Assembly: GCA_963971425.1 (NCBI GenBank)
Contig: OZ020516.1
Coordinates: 37,622,199 to 37,686,198, forward strand
Direction of reading: 5' to 3'
From: Bryoerythrophyllum caledonicum
Lineage: Eukaryota; Streptophyta; Bryopsida; Pottiales; Pottiaceae
Length of the DNA: 64,000 bases
The notes beneath the pieces are model-generated. The model made no database searches. It had not been told where the DNA came from and saw only the letters and a program-made list of their open reading frames with translations. This document shows, piece by piece, positions 11,879 to 25,011 of the stretch. The translations under genes and the position numbers were made by a program. Position 1 is the stretch's first letter, and the number at the start of each line of letters is the position of its first letter.

Positions 11879-11977
11879 ATGTCGGGATCCAGTGGATTGC
11901 GCGGGGATTACTTAATGCGATGGTGTGTTGTATGCTGGTGTTTGTTTGCGGGAGTGGTTGCTGCTGCGAGGGTTTAG
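11879..11977 (+). promoter_or_regulatory. Possible upstream ORF in the HDC1-like 5' leader
   Basis: ATG at 11879 follows a GA-rich tract and opens a 32-codon frame ending at TAG 11975-11977, 78 bases before the main ATG. If transcription starts near the TATA-like string at 11841, this would be a uORF. Transcription start is unknown, so confidence is low. Confidence 0.25.
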
Positions 11978-12055
11978 AATTGGTTTAGGTTTGGAGTAAG
12001 GTAATTGAGGGAATGCCGGTCGCGGTTGTGCAATTGTGGTGTGAGAAGTGATGAG

Positions 12056-15000
12056 ATGAGTGTTCCGGAGAAGCGGCAGCACGAGGACGTGGTGGCGACG
12101 GCGGCGGCCGTTCCTCCGGGGAAGGCTGCGGAGGGGAAGCATGGCGGGGTGGTGACACTGATGATGGACGCGTCGGCCTTTGGCGGAGGTGAGGCGCGGC
12201 CTGCGAAAGTAGCGCGCCATAATGAGCATGGGGAGAAGGTGGAGCTCTTCGGGAGTGGTAAGATGGAGGTTGCGGTTGGTGAGGGGACCAGTGTGAAGGA
12301 CGCTTTTCTGGCGCACGGGCTGAAGTTTAAGGTGCGTGACTACGGGCCCCCGGATGGTAAGAGTGATCGGGTGGATTTGGAGCGGAAGGCGAGTGGCGGG
12401 GATGTGGCCAAGGAGAAGGTGGACGATCACGTAGCGCAGCCGCAGCAGCATCATGGAGGAAGCGGTTGGGAGATAGGGCAAGAATTGGTGGATGGCAGGA
12501 AGAGGGAGGAGGTTAGGGCCGTCGTGGATGTTAAGCGGGAGGAGCCGCGGGAGAAGGAGAAGTTTAAAGAGGAGATCAAAGAGGAGAAGCGGATTGACCG
12601 CAAGGAGGATTTGGTTCCGGTAGTGCAGCTCCCGGTGCCGCCGCAGCCGCAACCGCTTCTGGAGGTGAAGAGCGAGAAAGAAAATGAGAAGGATGATAGG
12701 GAGAGGGAGAAGAGCGAAAGGGAGAGGGAGAAGGAGAAGGGTGAGAAGGAGAAAGAGAGAGTGCGTGAGCGGGAAAGAGAGCGTGAGAGGTCGCGTGACA
12801 GAGAAAAGGAGGCTGTGCGCTTGGAGAAACGGGAAAAGAGGGAAAAGGATCGTGATCGTGATTCACATCGGCGAGAGCGAGAGGAACGCGATGAGAGCCG
12901 CGCGGAGAAAGTGGAGAAGGTGGAGAAAGAGGAGGGAAAAGGGCTTAAGTTTGAGGAGCCAGAGGTGGACACGAAGCCCGTGCGCGAGGTTGACGACCGA
13001 AAATTGGCTGAGAAGGAAGGGCGCGAGCGTGTGAGGGAGAGGGAGAGAGACAAGGAGAGAGAAGATGAGGGTGAGGTTGAGAAACGGAAGAAGCGAGTTC
13101 GTGAGCAGGAGAAGGTTGATATAGACACTGAAGTCGCTTCTGGAGAGAAGGACAGAGACGCCGGTCATGGCTATGGAGTGCAGCAGCGGAAGCGGATGTT
13201 GCGTCCCAGAGGCCCGACGCATCCTGCCAATCGAGACTCTCGCTCACGGTTTCGGCCCAAAGACAACGAAGGGTATGCTTTCTGTCCAGCGAAGAAATGC
13301 GCTTTTTCTGAGTAGTTTTGAAACCTATTTCTCTTATTGTCTGCATGTACAGTCTGCTGACAGATTTCTCCGTGTCTGATGCAGGACTCAAGGTTGGTGT
13401 GGTGTGCTCTTCTTTGTATGCTTGCGCTCATTCTAAACGATTCATTGCTACGACGCTGTCTTCTATTGAAGTCGCAAATTTTCAGCAGAAATTTTTATTC
13501 CTGGCAGATTGTTATTTTTCAGACATTTTCTCATCTATTGTTTCTGATACGTTTTGTTCGAGCTTAGCACAACAGTACGTATCATTTTGGTCAATCTCCT
13601 CTGACAATACTAGGCTTGTTTTGTATGCGACAGGTAGACCAGAAAGTTCGTTCATAACTTACAAAGTTGGGAATGGAATGCCGGAACTTGCAAAACTTTG
13701 GAAGGAGTACGATTTCGGTGAAAGAAGTAGTCTATCAAATGGATCGGGTCCTACTGTTGAAATTCGCATTCCTGCTGAACTCGCGACTACCACAAACCGC
13801 CAGGTTTGAAATCAATGTTCTCCTTCTAAAAGCATGCAGAAAACCCTAAATTTTGAAACAGATATAATTCTTTTGGTTTTTTTCAATGCGGAGGTCCTTT
13901 CACGATGAAAGGAATTAGATAACTTAAGTTGATATTATGAGTATTTTTACAAGGCTGGTAGACTTTCTGTGTCTATGGATGTTAAGATTCAAACTGTTAG
14001 ATGTCTAGAGCTGCTTCAAGGTCCTAGTTTTTTCTTTTTCGTTTTTATATCACTTAGTATGATTGTCCTATTGATTGTTAGTGGGAAGCAGATTAAAACA
14101 CTTTTTCGAACCATATGTATGAGTGCCCGAGCTTACAAATTTAAAATATTTCCTTGTATGTCAGATTCGTGGGAGTCAACTGTGGGGAACAGACGTATAT
14201 ACAGACGACTCGGATATTGTTGCAGGTATGTTCAGATCTAAGACATGTGTTCTCTTTCTGTTTTATGTGTTTGGTCTAGTTGGAATTACTGGAAATTGTT
14301 GCATAATTTGGGGTTCTTGATGATTGCAATTGTTGAAGTTATTTCATTGTTATTACTGCAGTTTTACTACACACAGGATACTACTCACCTTCAGCAACTC
14401 CGCCCCCAAATTCAATATCAGAGCTACGGGCCACCATACGAATCCTTGGACCTCAAGAAAGTAAGTACATCTGATCAAGGGGCGTTGGGGGAAATACATT
14501 GCTGCTTGTTTGTTGTCGTTGAAATATTTGTACCACAAATATGTTTCATCGAGGTATTTGATCTGGAACAATAATTTGTTGGAGCGTGTTGGTGCAGTGT
14601 ATACGTCTACATTAAGGAACAGTCTTCGATCGCGTGCCTGGGGCGGCGGAGGCGGGGGTGGAGGTGGCTGCAGCTACAGCGTGGAGCGGTGCAGAATCAT
14701 GAAGGTCAGACTTGCAAGTAGAAGCTTGCCAATATTTTACTTCTTGACAATGTGTTTTGGAGTGTGGAGGCTTGAAGATGTCTTTCTTCTTAAAATTTAG
14801 TGGCCCTGTGTATGTTGCAAGTGATGCTATTATACAGATTATTCTCTTCGTCAAATGCTCAATGCCTGTTCCTTGGTTCACTTGACCTGCAGCAAGGAGG
14901 GGGCACTGTAGAGCTGGAACCATGTTTGAATCGCACCCCGCAAGTTTCTCCGACACTTGCACCTGCTGCGTCCGAGCGAACTGTCACCACAAGAGCTGCA

Positions 15001-16797
15001 TCTTCTGTAAACACCTCACTTCCCACTGCGCTGATATTCTCAGAAATTTCTCTTTAGTTCTTAAGAAGTTGTTTCTGTATAATTTTCTTGGGATTGAGCA
15101 CCTTGCGTAGACGTGATACTGTTTCAGGGAGATTGAGGGTCTTGTAAAATTTTGCAAGCGTCAATTGGTTTGCAGATGGTTTTGTCATTACTTTGATGAG
15201 TTTCAGTCGGATGACTTAATGTCTACAGTTTACAACCAGCAAGTTTCAATGGTTTGTTGGGAACTAATGCTAATGATCACCAGATTGTGTATCATGGCAT
15301 GCAGAGTGCATACCGACAGCAGAGATTTATGCAGGAAGTTACAATACAGTACAATCTCTGTAACGAACCCTGGTGCGTCGTCTTTGAACTTCTTGATAGT
15401 ACTTAAAAGTGTAAAATTGCAGTAAAAGATTATGTCGCATGATGCAACGTGTCTATTCCTATCTCTGACATGCTATTTGGTTCCTTTGGTTCTGTCAAGT
15501 CGCTGCTTTGTACTCAGTGCTCTACAAAAAGGTCACTCTGTCCAAGGCACTGTGCAAGATATACCAATCTTCTATATGGAAGATATAATTGTAATAATGT
15601 AGTGAAACTCCAAGTGGGAACTCTTCTGCCGAAGTAAGTTTGTGTCTTAGTATTGAATCAAACTAATCCAGGTCTTCTTCGTCTTCCTTTGCAGGGCCAA
15701 GTACAGCATGAGTATTGTGGCTGATCGTGGATTAAAGAAATCTCAATTCACGTCTGCCCGACTTAAAAAAGGGGAAGTACTGTATGTGGAGACTCATACT
15801 CATCGGTAAGTTTTTTACGCTATTTATGACGGAGTTAAACTATCTTAGTAGCCTGTGATTGCGCGGACATTGCAGGACCTGAATTTTTGCACGTTCTTGC
15901 TATTCTGTCACATCAAGTTCTAGCTATTCTGTCACATCAAGCTCTAATCATCTCGTGGAACTTTGACCCGATAGCTTACTATGCGTTTCTTGTATTTCTG
16001 CTTCTAGTTCAAATGTCATGAGTTCCCTAGGATAGCTAACAAATGATCTTGGTATTGCTGGTGTATGGTTATAAGTTCATGACCTCTCATGTAATGACTG
16101 CACAGATATGAATTGGCGTATGATGGAGATCGTGCGACGTGCAATGGGGCAACCACCGCTACGTCTTCTTTTCCTCTTGGCTCCTCAGGAGGGGAAAAGG
16201 GTAAAGAAAAATGGGGTTCGTCAGAGCGAGCTTCGGCAGTTAACGAGAAAGAGCAAATTTTGCATAACCATAACGGAGAGAAATCACATGGAAATCATAC
16301 GAGCAATGGACAAACAGCTGGTCACCACGGCCACACTGTGACACACCATCACAGCGAGCCCCATGAGTATTATCGATGGTCCAAGTGCAGACGACCACTG
16401 CCACTATCGTCCATGAAAAAGAAAGGTGTACCCTTGCCTGCAGAGTTTGTTCAGGTGAGTGTCATGTCCTAGCCCTTGTTACTATCTGTTGATTACAGTA
16501 TGCGAATGAGGCATGCACTGTATATATAGGCTTATTTTAATGTGTACAGTTAACTTTGTAATGGGACCTTCATTCGATTCTCAGTCCGAGAGAGCGTGAA
16601 GCTCATTCTCCTGTTGAGTTTCTCAGCATTTTCGTCCTCATATGAGGGTTGTGGCCATTTTTGTGTAGGTTCTCGAAGAAGGTTTGGCATGGGAGGAAGT
16701 CCAATGGTCTCCAACAAGTGTGTGGATTCGGGGGACAGAGTACATGCTCAATAGGGCACAATTTTTTTCCTTCGAGAAGGTTGTTACGGAGGAATAG
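12056..16797 (+). CDS. HDC1: Rxt3-like / HDC1-type histone deacetylase complex subunit
   Basis: Ten exons join in frame into 806 residues: 12056-13272, 13638-13803, 14165-14225, 14362-14460, 14598-14704, 14893-15006, 15305-15372, 15695-15805, 16106-16454, 16669-16797. All introns are GT-AG. The Rxt3 domain covers about residues 444-655, with VEIRIPAELATTTNRQ, GSQLWGTDVYTDDSDIV, TLRNSLRSRAWG, the GGGTVELEPCL block, VTIQYNLCNEPW and KKGEVLYVETH. A C-terminal block RWSKCRRPLP precedes VLEEGLAWEEVQWSP. Residues about 150-390 are a highly charged Glu/Arg/Lys repeat region. In plants this family is a nuclear scaffold of Sin3/HDA-type deacetylase complexes that affects histone acetylation. ATG 12056 is chosen because it starts MSVPEKRQHED, similar to plant homologues as I recall them; an in-frame TTG at 12005 is not needed. 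Nine consecutive Gly (residues 530-538) are unusual. Confidence 0.93.
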
Positions 16798-17629
16798 GGC
16801 CGACTACATTACATCTTTTGTTCAATTACCTTGCAGGATTAGATTGGAATTACGTACTTGATTCGGAGTACATTATATCAGTGGATTTCCAAAGACTTGC
16901 CAATTGATGGCAGGATGTATGCCGGTTGTTGATATTCTGAACCCTTTAGAGATTTAGTTGTCTACTTTGCGAGGTCCTATTTTTCTGTTCATTCCGTACA
17001 AATCTTATCAGGCATTCATAATCAAGGGTGCTATAAGTGCAACAGATATTTCTGGAAATCCGAGATATCCAGTTGTAAAATCTGTGTCATTTGAACCGTT
17101 TTGCAAGGCGTGCATTTCTAGGCTCGTGGAACTGCTGACCGCGTTTCTGTCCTCAATCTGGAGCTGTTTCGACAGCTACTTTAGATACAAATGCAGATAC
17201 GAGAGGGCCGCTCTTCTTACACGGGGTGAGTAAAAGTGAGAGCTCTTAATTTAAATCTCCAGTTGACAGGGGCTAACTAGCAGCAACTTTCGCGTGGTTG
17301 CTTGTCAGGGCTAAAGCAATGCTTTCTCACTAACTGCATCGTTGTATCATGTAGCATGTGGTTGTGGAGGTTTGTGACATGTTACCATACTAAGAACTTA
17401 AATACTTCATACTTTACTTCTACCAAGTATATCAGTTTTTAGAGCTTCATGACTTCCAAGGTTCATATGATAGTCTTTGTGGAAGTCGTAGAAGAAGAAC
17501 GAGAAGGTGAGAGCATGGGCAAGATGTAAATATGGAGATTATTAACATGTATATTGAATGTCATGTTTTTAAAAAATTTGCACCAATAAAATGCTTGAAT
17601 AGTAGTGGCAATCAATATTTTTGGGCATT
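16798..17629. other. 3' flank of the HDC1-like gene
   Basis: Probably includes the 3' UTR. The frames here (for example 16958-17233, 91 codons) have no recognisable domain and no splice logic linking them to the gene. Nothing else seen before the next repeat. Confidence 0.4.
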
Positions 17630-19399
17630 TTAACCCGTAAATGAAAAAAGTCCCAAGGTGGGCTTTTGCAAATCTTGGGTAGGTTTCCATTGTTACAATT
17701 TATATTTGCAATACTTGAAATTTTGTACAGAGGTGCATGAAGATAAGAGGTACGTGGGCAAATAATTTTTATTCTCATTAGACTTATAGATAAAAAGTCA
17801 TGCCATTTTAACCCCTAAAGTTCCTTGGCAATTTCACTCAAATACTAGTCCAAAACTGCCACTGTCAAAAAGAGGCACAAAAATCACATTTTTTAGCAAG
17901 ATTTTGGACTTTTATCTGTAAGATCTTGAAATAGACTCCTAAAATACACTAAAGTGTATTCGGAACCATGATTCATATGATGATAGCTAACTGTGTGCAA
18001 AAAGAGTGAAGCATATTGAAATAAATAGTTTGGTGCATGGGGGTACAAAAACGTGACAATGACTTCAAAAATGGAGTGGAAATGTTTGTTGCATACAACT
18101 TTACATATTTGAGAATCCCAACAATTCAAACTTGTCATTCCATTTTTCACTAATTTAGGGGGGTGGATAAAATAGTAAATTTGCTAATTTTAAACAATTT
18201 ATTGAATTATCCAAGCAATTTTGGTAGGGCAGTCTTTGAAAATGGGTCTTGTTCATCAAATGTTGGGCCACATCATCTCACCCACTTTCCCTAAAAGTCA
18301 GGGTCATTAAAATTTTGTCCACGAAGGGGAGGGAAAAAAAAAACTTAATGTGGCGGACCATTGCTGGTCGCTCTGCAGGTCCTGTGGACAGCTGATGGGC
18401 CCAGTCCAATTCCATTTTTAGTTTGTTTTTCTGAAAGAATTTTCTTGATTTTTATGAGGCATCTTTCAAGGTTCTTCTCCCACCCATGATTTGGGCTGCC
18501 CCACCCTTCCTCCACCCTTTATACCCCTATTTATTGCCGCTCTTCAACACTTATATGTCATTGGTTCACAAGGCTGCCCATGCTACCCAACATCTCCATA
18601 TTTGACTTCAAAGGCCAGTAACTTTCAAACAATGAGTTCAAAAAAAAAAATACCCCCACAAAGCTCTTATCAAGGAAAATCTAGAATAAAAATTTCAGAA
18701 AATAAAGATTTATTTATTTATTTATAAGAACCTACCCAAAATTGAAATCGTCCCCCCAAGGGACATTTGGTCCTTTACGGGTTAAAGAAAAATTTGTTGA
18801 GTGTAGGCATGTCACAACTCCAAAAACTTTTGCTAGGACACTCCAGTAGATTTGAGATTTTCAATACTAGCAAGTAAAATTATTTTCTTTCGTATTGTCA
18901 AAAAAACATTTCTTGTCTTACTAAACAATTGCGTTTTAAAACATATTTTGTTCCCAAAATATTAAAACGTGAATTGACGTTTTTTGAACCTCCACTCCTT
19001 GCACAATTTTTGTGAATATGCTACACCCTTTCTCTACCTCTAAAAAATGGTGTACAAGGATTTGATATCATGATCAACATAATGATATCAAATTTAGACC
19101 TTGTGTAGTGCAAAACCTTGACACCAAGTGAATTCAAAGTCTGCTGATCCACTCAACGTAGGGATGAAAATGAATCATTTTTTCTAGTCAAACACTCTTA
19201 TATGTCAATCTCTAATCTACCAATTCTGTGCGGTTGAAATTGATGAAATTTTGTGAGTTTGTCTTTGAAAATATTTAATAAGATCCTATGGTCAAAACTA
19301 TAAATTTAAGGTTTTTGTTTCCTTTGCTACTTATTACACTAAAGGTAACAACTTCGAAGTGTTTTTGGTGTGAAATTGTTGAGGAAATTTAGGGGATAA
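17630..19399 (+). mobile_element. TTAA-flanked element, copy B, split by copy C
   Basis: Left end TTAACCCGTAAATG at 17630; right end AAATTTAGGGGATAAG at 19386-19400, where the terminal TTAA has decayed to ATAA. Left piece 17630-17807 and right piece 18786-19399 align with copy A (9019-9190 and 9190-9952). The middle is replaced by an inserted element, copy C. Confidence 0.75.
17808..18785 (+). mobile_element. TTAA-flanked element, copy C, nested in copy B
   Basis: A 978-bp insert with TTAA at 17808-17811 and 18782-18785. Termini are TTAACCCCTAAAGTTCC and GGTCCTTTACGGGTTAA, an inverted repeat of about 16 bp. The interior differs from copy B but shares blocks with copies E and H, such as AAAACTGCC near the left end and the palindromic CCCCCCAAGGGACATTTGG near the right end. 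No transposase frame. Confidence 0.8.
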
Positions 19400-19873
19400 G
19401 ATGCAAGCTAAAGCCATAGTACCCCAGGTTACCTAAGAGTTCTTTTGGAGTTCTTCCACGATTATGCCAAAGTGTATTTCCTTCTCCCTGAGCATAAAAA
19501 TAGGGGATGACAATTTTTTATGAAATAATTTTTTATGGAAATGTGACATGACTGAGTGGTCTTGTGCACTTAATATAATGGATGGACCTCTTGAAGTACT
19601 AGTCAAAGTATTATTCTCACCTTTTACATTTTTTCTCTACTTCAGATTCAAATTTGTTATCTGCAAAACTGAAGTCATATAATCTCTATCTTTATATATA
19701 TAAAAGAAAACACGTGAAACCTTGTGAACCCAAAACTTAGGTACCTGGGTATATCACTAATGTATGAAGTATATAACAAGCATATAAAGTATAAGATGGG
19801 TATATTAAGTATAAGGGGTATAAGGGGTAACGGGTATATAATGGGTACATTTGATTATTGCATTTATGTACGT
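19400..19873. other. Spacer between repeats, with short GGGTAT array
   Basis: No gene. A degenerate array of TATAAGGGGTA / GGGTATAT words lies at about 19745-19850. Confidence 0.4.
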
Positions 19874-20809
19874 TTAACCCCAAAATTTCTCTCACAATTT
19901 TACACCTAAAAATTTTACACCAAAAACACTTCAAAAGTGTTGATTCTAATGCAATGAGTAAGGATGAAAACAATTTATTTTTTCCATTTTTAGCCATAGG
20001 ATCATTATTAAGACTTATTGGGTAACATACCTACAAAATTTCATGAACTTTGACCGCTTGGATTGAACGATTATAGTGTTTGAAGTAAAGAAAATGGTTC
20101 ATTTTCTTCCCTATATTGATTGGATCAACAAAATTTGATTGCACTTGTCAAGTTCTTGCACTAATCAAGGTCTAAATTTATTACCATGATGTCAAGCATG
20201 ATAGTAGTTCCTTGTACACCAAGTTTTAGAGGTAGAAAAGGGGTGTAGCATATTCAAAAAAATTGTGCAAGGAGTGGAGGTTCAAAAGTTGCTAAATCAC
20301 GTTTTACTTTTTTGTGAACTTGATATATTTTAGAATGAGAATCCAAATGGTCAATGAGAAGGTTTACACACATCTTGTAATAGAAAAGATATAAACATCT
20401 AGCAAATTTAAAGATGTTTATATTTTTTTATCCTTGCCCAACAATGTGTGACAATTTGTGAAAATGTTTGACTTGGATTAGCATGCTATTTTTCACTACA
20501 GTCAAGAATTGTTTTTTCCAACATGACAGGAAATAATAATACTTGCTAATATTGAAAATCTCACATTTGATAGAGTGTTCTAACAAACATTTTTGGAGTT
20601 GCTCGATGTACGGGCTCCAAGGATGTTTTTCTTTAAGATGGCATAACTTTTTTATGTCGGAGTTAGGAAAAAATTGAACTCATGCAAAGCTTTTAGTAAT
20701 GTCCATCTATAGTTAAATTTTTATGAAGAGTGTTATTATTTGACACCATAGGAATTTGCCCAAACCCACATGAGTCCCCCAAGAGGACTCTTGGAGATTT
20801 AGGGATTAA
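19874..20809 (-). mobile_element. TTAA-flanked element, copy D, inverted
   Basis: 936 bp between TTAA at 19874-19877 and 20806-20809. Ends are TTAACCCCAAAATTTC and GAGATTTAGGGATTAA. The interior is the reverse complement of copies A and B: the CACTTCAAAAGTGTTGATTC block lies near the left end, whereas in A the related sequence is near the right end. Confidence 0.8.
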
Positions 20810-22379
20810 TAATCAAATGATTAAGAACTAAATAATTGGATCTTTAACAACTATAATTGTTTGAATTCTTTTTTGGAAATGCACTATGTCTTGAAATTAT
20901 CATAGAATAGCCAATATTATGTAAAGTACAAAGGATTTGAATATGGAAAAATCCATTAACATATGGTGGTTAAAAGTTTAATTTTTTAAAAAAGTTACAA
21001 AGATATGGATCATTCCAATTCTTTTCAATAATAGATAGAATGAGTTTTCAATAAGCTTCCTCTTTATTTGAAAAAGACATTTTACATCATCAAATCTTCA
21101 TAGAAGTTAACAAGATTTCACTTTCAAACCTGTTTCTATATTGCACACCACTAACATGCTAGTACACTAGTATTAATGTTTTTGTAGAATTCCTTCTCAA
21201 AGAGTAAAGAAAAAAGGTAGGGTGAGATTTAACTCTTAAACATCAAAAGGTGCCACTGGTGACTATAGTATTCTACATTTATGGTGTCGTATTTGAACAT
21301 GATAAGGTTTAGATATTGAAATGACCTCCAATCTTCAACTATTGAAATGACCTCCAAATGAAGAATCTTCAATCCCAAGGGATAAGTCTTGATACATTTT
21401 AATACATTTATTCCTATTGAAAAGAGTAAAATCCGAGCCCTTATACCACTTCCAACTGACGTTGAAGGATTAAATCTCAAAAGAAAACATGAGGAATACC
21501 ATACTCCCTTGCCCACCAATAACATGTATGAATAACTATGACATATAATGTACTTGTGGCCTATCCAATCCAAGCTAAAACTCCCCCATAGTACTACACG
21601 TTCCCAAAGAGTTAAGTGGTACTTTCTCCAAACCTATCACCCACTCCATCTAGTCCCACTCACCAACATAAGACCCTATAATAGGAGGTGACCATGCAAC
21701 AACACCCCTTCAAACTCAGGAAAACTCTAGCATCACAGCATTTGAAAGTAACTCTTTTTACATTCAAAAAGTAAAAAATGTAACATAGTACCTTCTCAAA
21801 TGCAATCCAACAATAAAATATATTCAACACTTTTGTTCTGAGTACTCCAATTGTTCAAGTAGATAGGTAGTTTGCCACATATTTGGTTGATTCGACAAAT
21901 GAATTTATGTTCCCTGCTCCATGAAAAACCCCGAATACTCACTAACTCAAATTAGGTAGCATTCCTACACAAGTTATTATAAAATTATGAGAACTTTAAC
22001 ATAAGATCACATTGTTGCAAGATACATGTAGCACATCATTAAAAATAAAATTGTTAATTGAAAAATTGACCATGAATGAAACACATGATATGGGTGTACG
22101 ACACTTTATGCAATAAATTAATGTTATAGTTTATTTACTATGAAAATTAGAACCATGACTCACAAAATTAATCTCATACCTTGCAATAGGTTTGGAGAGA
22201 TTACAACTGGTCCTCTATGGCTCGTAGAAGGTCTATAAATTAACATAGGGCAATGCTTGAGATGCGTGAAGAGAAAATTCTTTGTATCAAGATTTCAAGA
22301 GTTTTGAGCACTGTTGTAGCACTTGCAAGAATATAGTGTAAAGGTTTGGGGTCAAAGTGATTTGAGAGATATTCATTCA
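20810..22379. other. AT-rich stretch without recognisable features
   Basis: Only short chance frames, such as 21573-21229 on the minus strand (114 codons, no domain). No repeats shared with the rest of the window were noticed. Confidence 0.35.
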
Positions 22380-23262
22380 CATGGTGGACCTCAACTTCTT
22401 GATGAATGTTGTAATCATTAATGTTGTAAGGGTGTTGAATGATCCATCTAATGGTATAGTTGCAACAATGGATAGAGAATTGTATTCTCAAGGCTTGGAT
22501 TTTAGTGATGATATGGTTAGAAAGAGTCTTCAAAGGCAAGAACTACAAGCAAGTGTGAAGACTAAGAAGCCATTATTAATTTTAAAAACATAAGGCCTGT
22601 TGCTATTGATGGGCAAAGAAGTGCAAGCATGCAACTTGGATGGATTGGAGGTATACCATTTTTTTGGATGAGCCAAAGATCAATTTTTTGACTTAGATGG
22701 ACGGCAATATTAAGGGAGTAAAGAATGTCTTTTGGACCAGCATGTACAGTCGTTTGAACCAACATGTACAATCTATTGTCCAATTTGGAGGAAAAAGTAT
22801 TATGGTTTGGGAATGTATGAGCTAGGAGGGAGATAGGCAACCTTTTTTTGCACAAAAGGGATTATGGATAAAAATGAATATTGTAAAATTTTGGAGGTGG
22901 AAATGATAAGCACCAAGTACACATGCATGATCAAGAAGAGGAGAATGTTATTTTCCAACACAAAAACAAATCCAATTATTCATCTTAGTATGTCAAAGAT
23001 TGGTTGTTGGCACAAGAATTTAAATCATTTGGCATCCACCATAATCATTTGACCTCAATCTATAGAACATCTTTAGAATGAAGTAGATTGTTGCATAATA
23101 ATGTCTAAGAATAAACCCACTAACAAAAACATTCCAAATCAAACTACAAGAAATTTGGTATAGCATTGAAGTTTATTATGTAAAGAAGATGATCATGTGT
23201 ATACCTCAAAGAGTTGGTGATGTTTATCAAGTCAAAAGTGGCTATACATAGTGGTAGTCATT
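22380..23262 (+). pseudogene. Decayed Tc1/mariner transposase
   Basis: Plus-strand translation, shifting frame several times, keeps the order of a Tc1-type transposase. A LDFSDDMVRKSLQRQEL helix block (about 22497-22548) is followed by a DEP-K-N...DLDGRQY block (first catalytic region, near 22660-22710). Next come FSNTKTNPIIHLSM (a corrupted QxDNxPxH second-Asp motif near 22950-22990), IEHL-NEVD (the third acidic residue region near 23060-23090), and a C-terminal block resembling the family's final MP-RV segment near 23195-23215. Many stops make it non-functional. I see no terminal inverted repeats. Confidence 0.75.
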
Positions 23263-25009
23263 ATTTATGCTTGGTGGTTGTGCCTCCAAACTACTAAGCT
23301 TTTTTGAAGCTCATGATTTCAGGCGGCCCACTAGCCAGCCAAGCTTGGCACCCATGACGGCATGGAGCAAGCCGAATGCTTGCAGCCCACCATCGAGCTT
23401 CCCCTTAGTGTGGCATGATTGCAATTTGGCGGCCCGCCACCGCCAATGTCCATTGGCCACGTGGCAACGCATTTGTTAAATAATTTTTTTGCAGTGCGGC
23501 TTTAGGGTCTTGATGATTAAGAGGCGCAATGATTCAAGAATTCATTTGCAGCCCTTGGCACGGGCTTTCAGCGGGGATGTTTGCGTTGTTGGCATGCACG
23601 ACATGTTCGAGCACCCGCACATCAATGACCTAGCCTAAATGCAGGCGATGAAGGATGGTGTGTTTGGGCTCAACATCCTAGTCCGACGCTTCTTGAGCCC
23701 AAAGTGGTGCGTTGAGGTGGTCTCATGGACGCTTGAGTGCCAGAGAGCGACGTCATGCTACTTTGCAAGGCAATGCCACATGCGTCTCACGACCTTGGCA
23801 ATTGTGGCAACCGCCAGAAGATGCGCGCAATATGGTCATTGAAAAAATGGTAAACATTTCAGTCTTCAAATCCTAACCTCTCGCAAAAAAATTGCTAATC
23901 ATCGTGACACAATTTGTGCGTATCTAAAGGAAACAAGGAGTTCAGAGGAAATGCAAGCTTATACCTAGAGTTTACACCCTCAAACTTAGAATTTCAAGCC
24001 CTAAAATCTAATCTTGTAAAGTATCCGGGCCGGAATCTATCAGACGAAATCAGTTTGATGAAATCTCAAACTGTGTTGGAAATAGGACATGGTTTTGTTT
24101 TGGACAAGGTATCATACCGGAACATGATATTGCGCCGGGACACGGTATCACGTTGGGGACAAGAAATTGAGGCGGGACATGGAATGAGGTTGGATAGGGT
24201 CTCACGCTAGGACATAAACCCTTCATCAAAGAGCCCTGCCTTGGGGAGGATGACAAATATCTACACTTCTATACTTATGTTGAATAATATCCAAAGGAGG
24301 TATTAAAAAGAAGTCTTAGAGAGTGTTTCACAGATTCACGACCATTCTGAGGCTTCACAAATGCAACGTACATTTGATTTCACGTTTTTGAGTTTGAAAT
24401 GTCCTTCCAAACTTCTATACCATCTCACAGACACAAAAATTCCATAAAACCGTTCAACGGTTTGAGTGGTACAAGTAAATTTGTATACCACCATACCTTG
24501 TCACAATTTCAAATTTGTACAAATACACTTCTTCTAAAAGATTTAGCTTTAATAGTTTAGTAAAAATTTGAATAAACATTCAAAGGATAATGCTAATGAA
24601 TATTCTAGTAAAAAACATTTTATTAGCAACTCCAATTCCCTTGTAATGAAAAGAAAATGGACTATTTTTCAAGGTTCATAAAATCCAAGGTATAAGCTAT
24701 TTCACCTAAATTTTCCATGTAATCTTGTATGCCGTACACAACTGTTGGTGGACATACCATGTGTTGCTCAAAACCTCAAACTACTTTCATTACTTCAAAA
24801 TTAGGTTTAGAGAGCTTTACAAGATACTAAAAAAATACTTGACATACTGTAAAATTACGATATTACTGATAACCGAGAACAGACTTGTCTTTTCACTAGA
24901 CACAATCTTTTGAGAAACACACAAAGGCAGAGATTAGAGCAAACCTCCAAAATCAACACCGACAACTTTGTAAGCGATACAAAATGCAAAAACACTTGAG
25001 GAGACATAC
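23263..25009. other. Spacer with a GC-rich segment and a minisatellite
   Basis: 23320-23835 is clearly GC-richer than its surroundings, with several 60-70-codon frames but no recognisable protein; it may be an old captured coding fragment. A minisatellite lies at 24087-24215. The rest is AT-rich without features. Confidence 0.35.
24087..24215. repeat. Minisatellite, ~18-bp unit
   Basis: About seven degenerate units of GGACAYGGTATCACGYTG type, for example GGGACACGGTATCACGTTG followed by GGGACAAGAAATTGAGGC. Confidence 0.7.
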
Positions 25010-25011
25010 TA

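Noticed and set aside
12451-13128. Antisense Ser/Arg/Phe-rich frame of 225 codons opposite HDC1 exon 1
   Set aside because: It is the mirror of the Glu/Arg repeat codons of exon 1; no independent signal.
16958-17233. 91-codon frame after the HDC1-like stop codon
   Set aside because: No domain and no splice link; most likely 3' UTR sequence.
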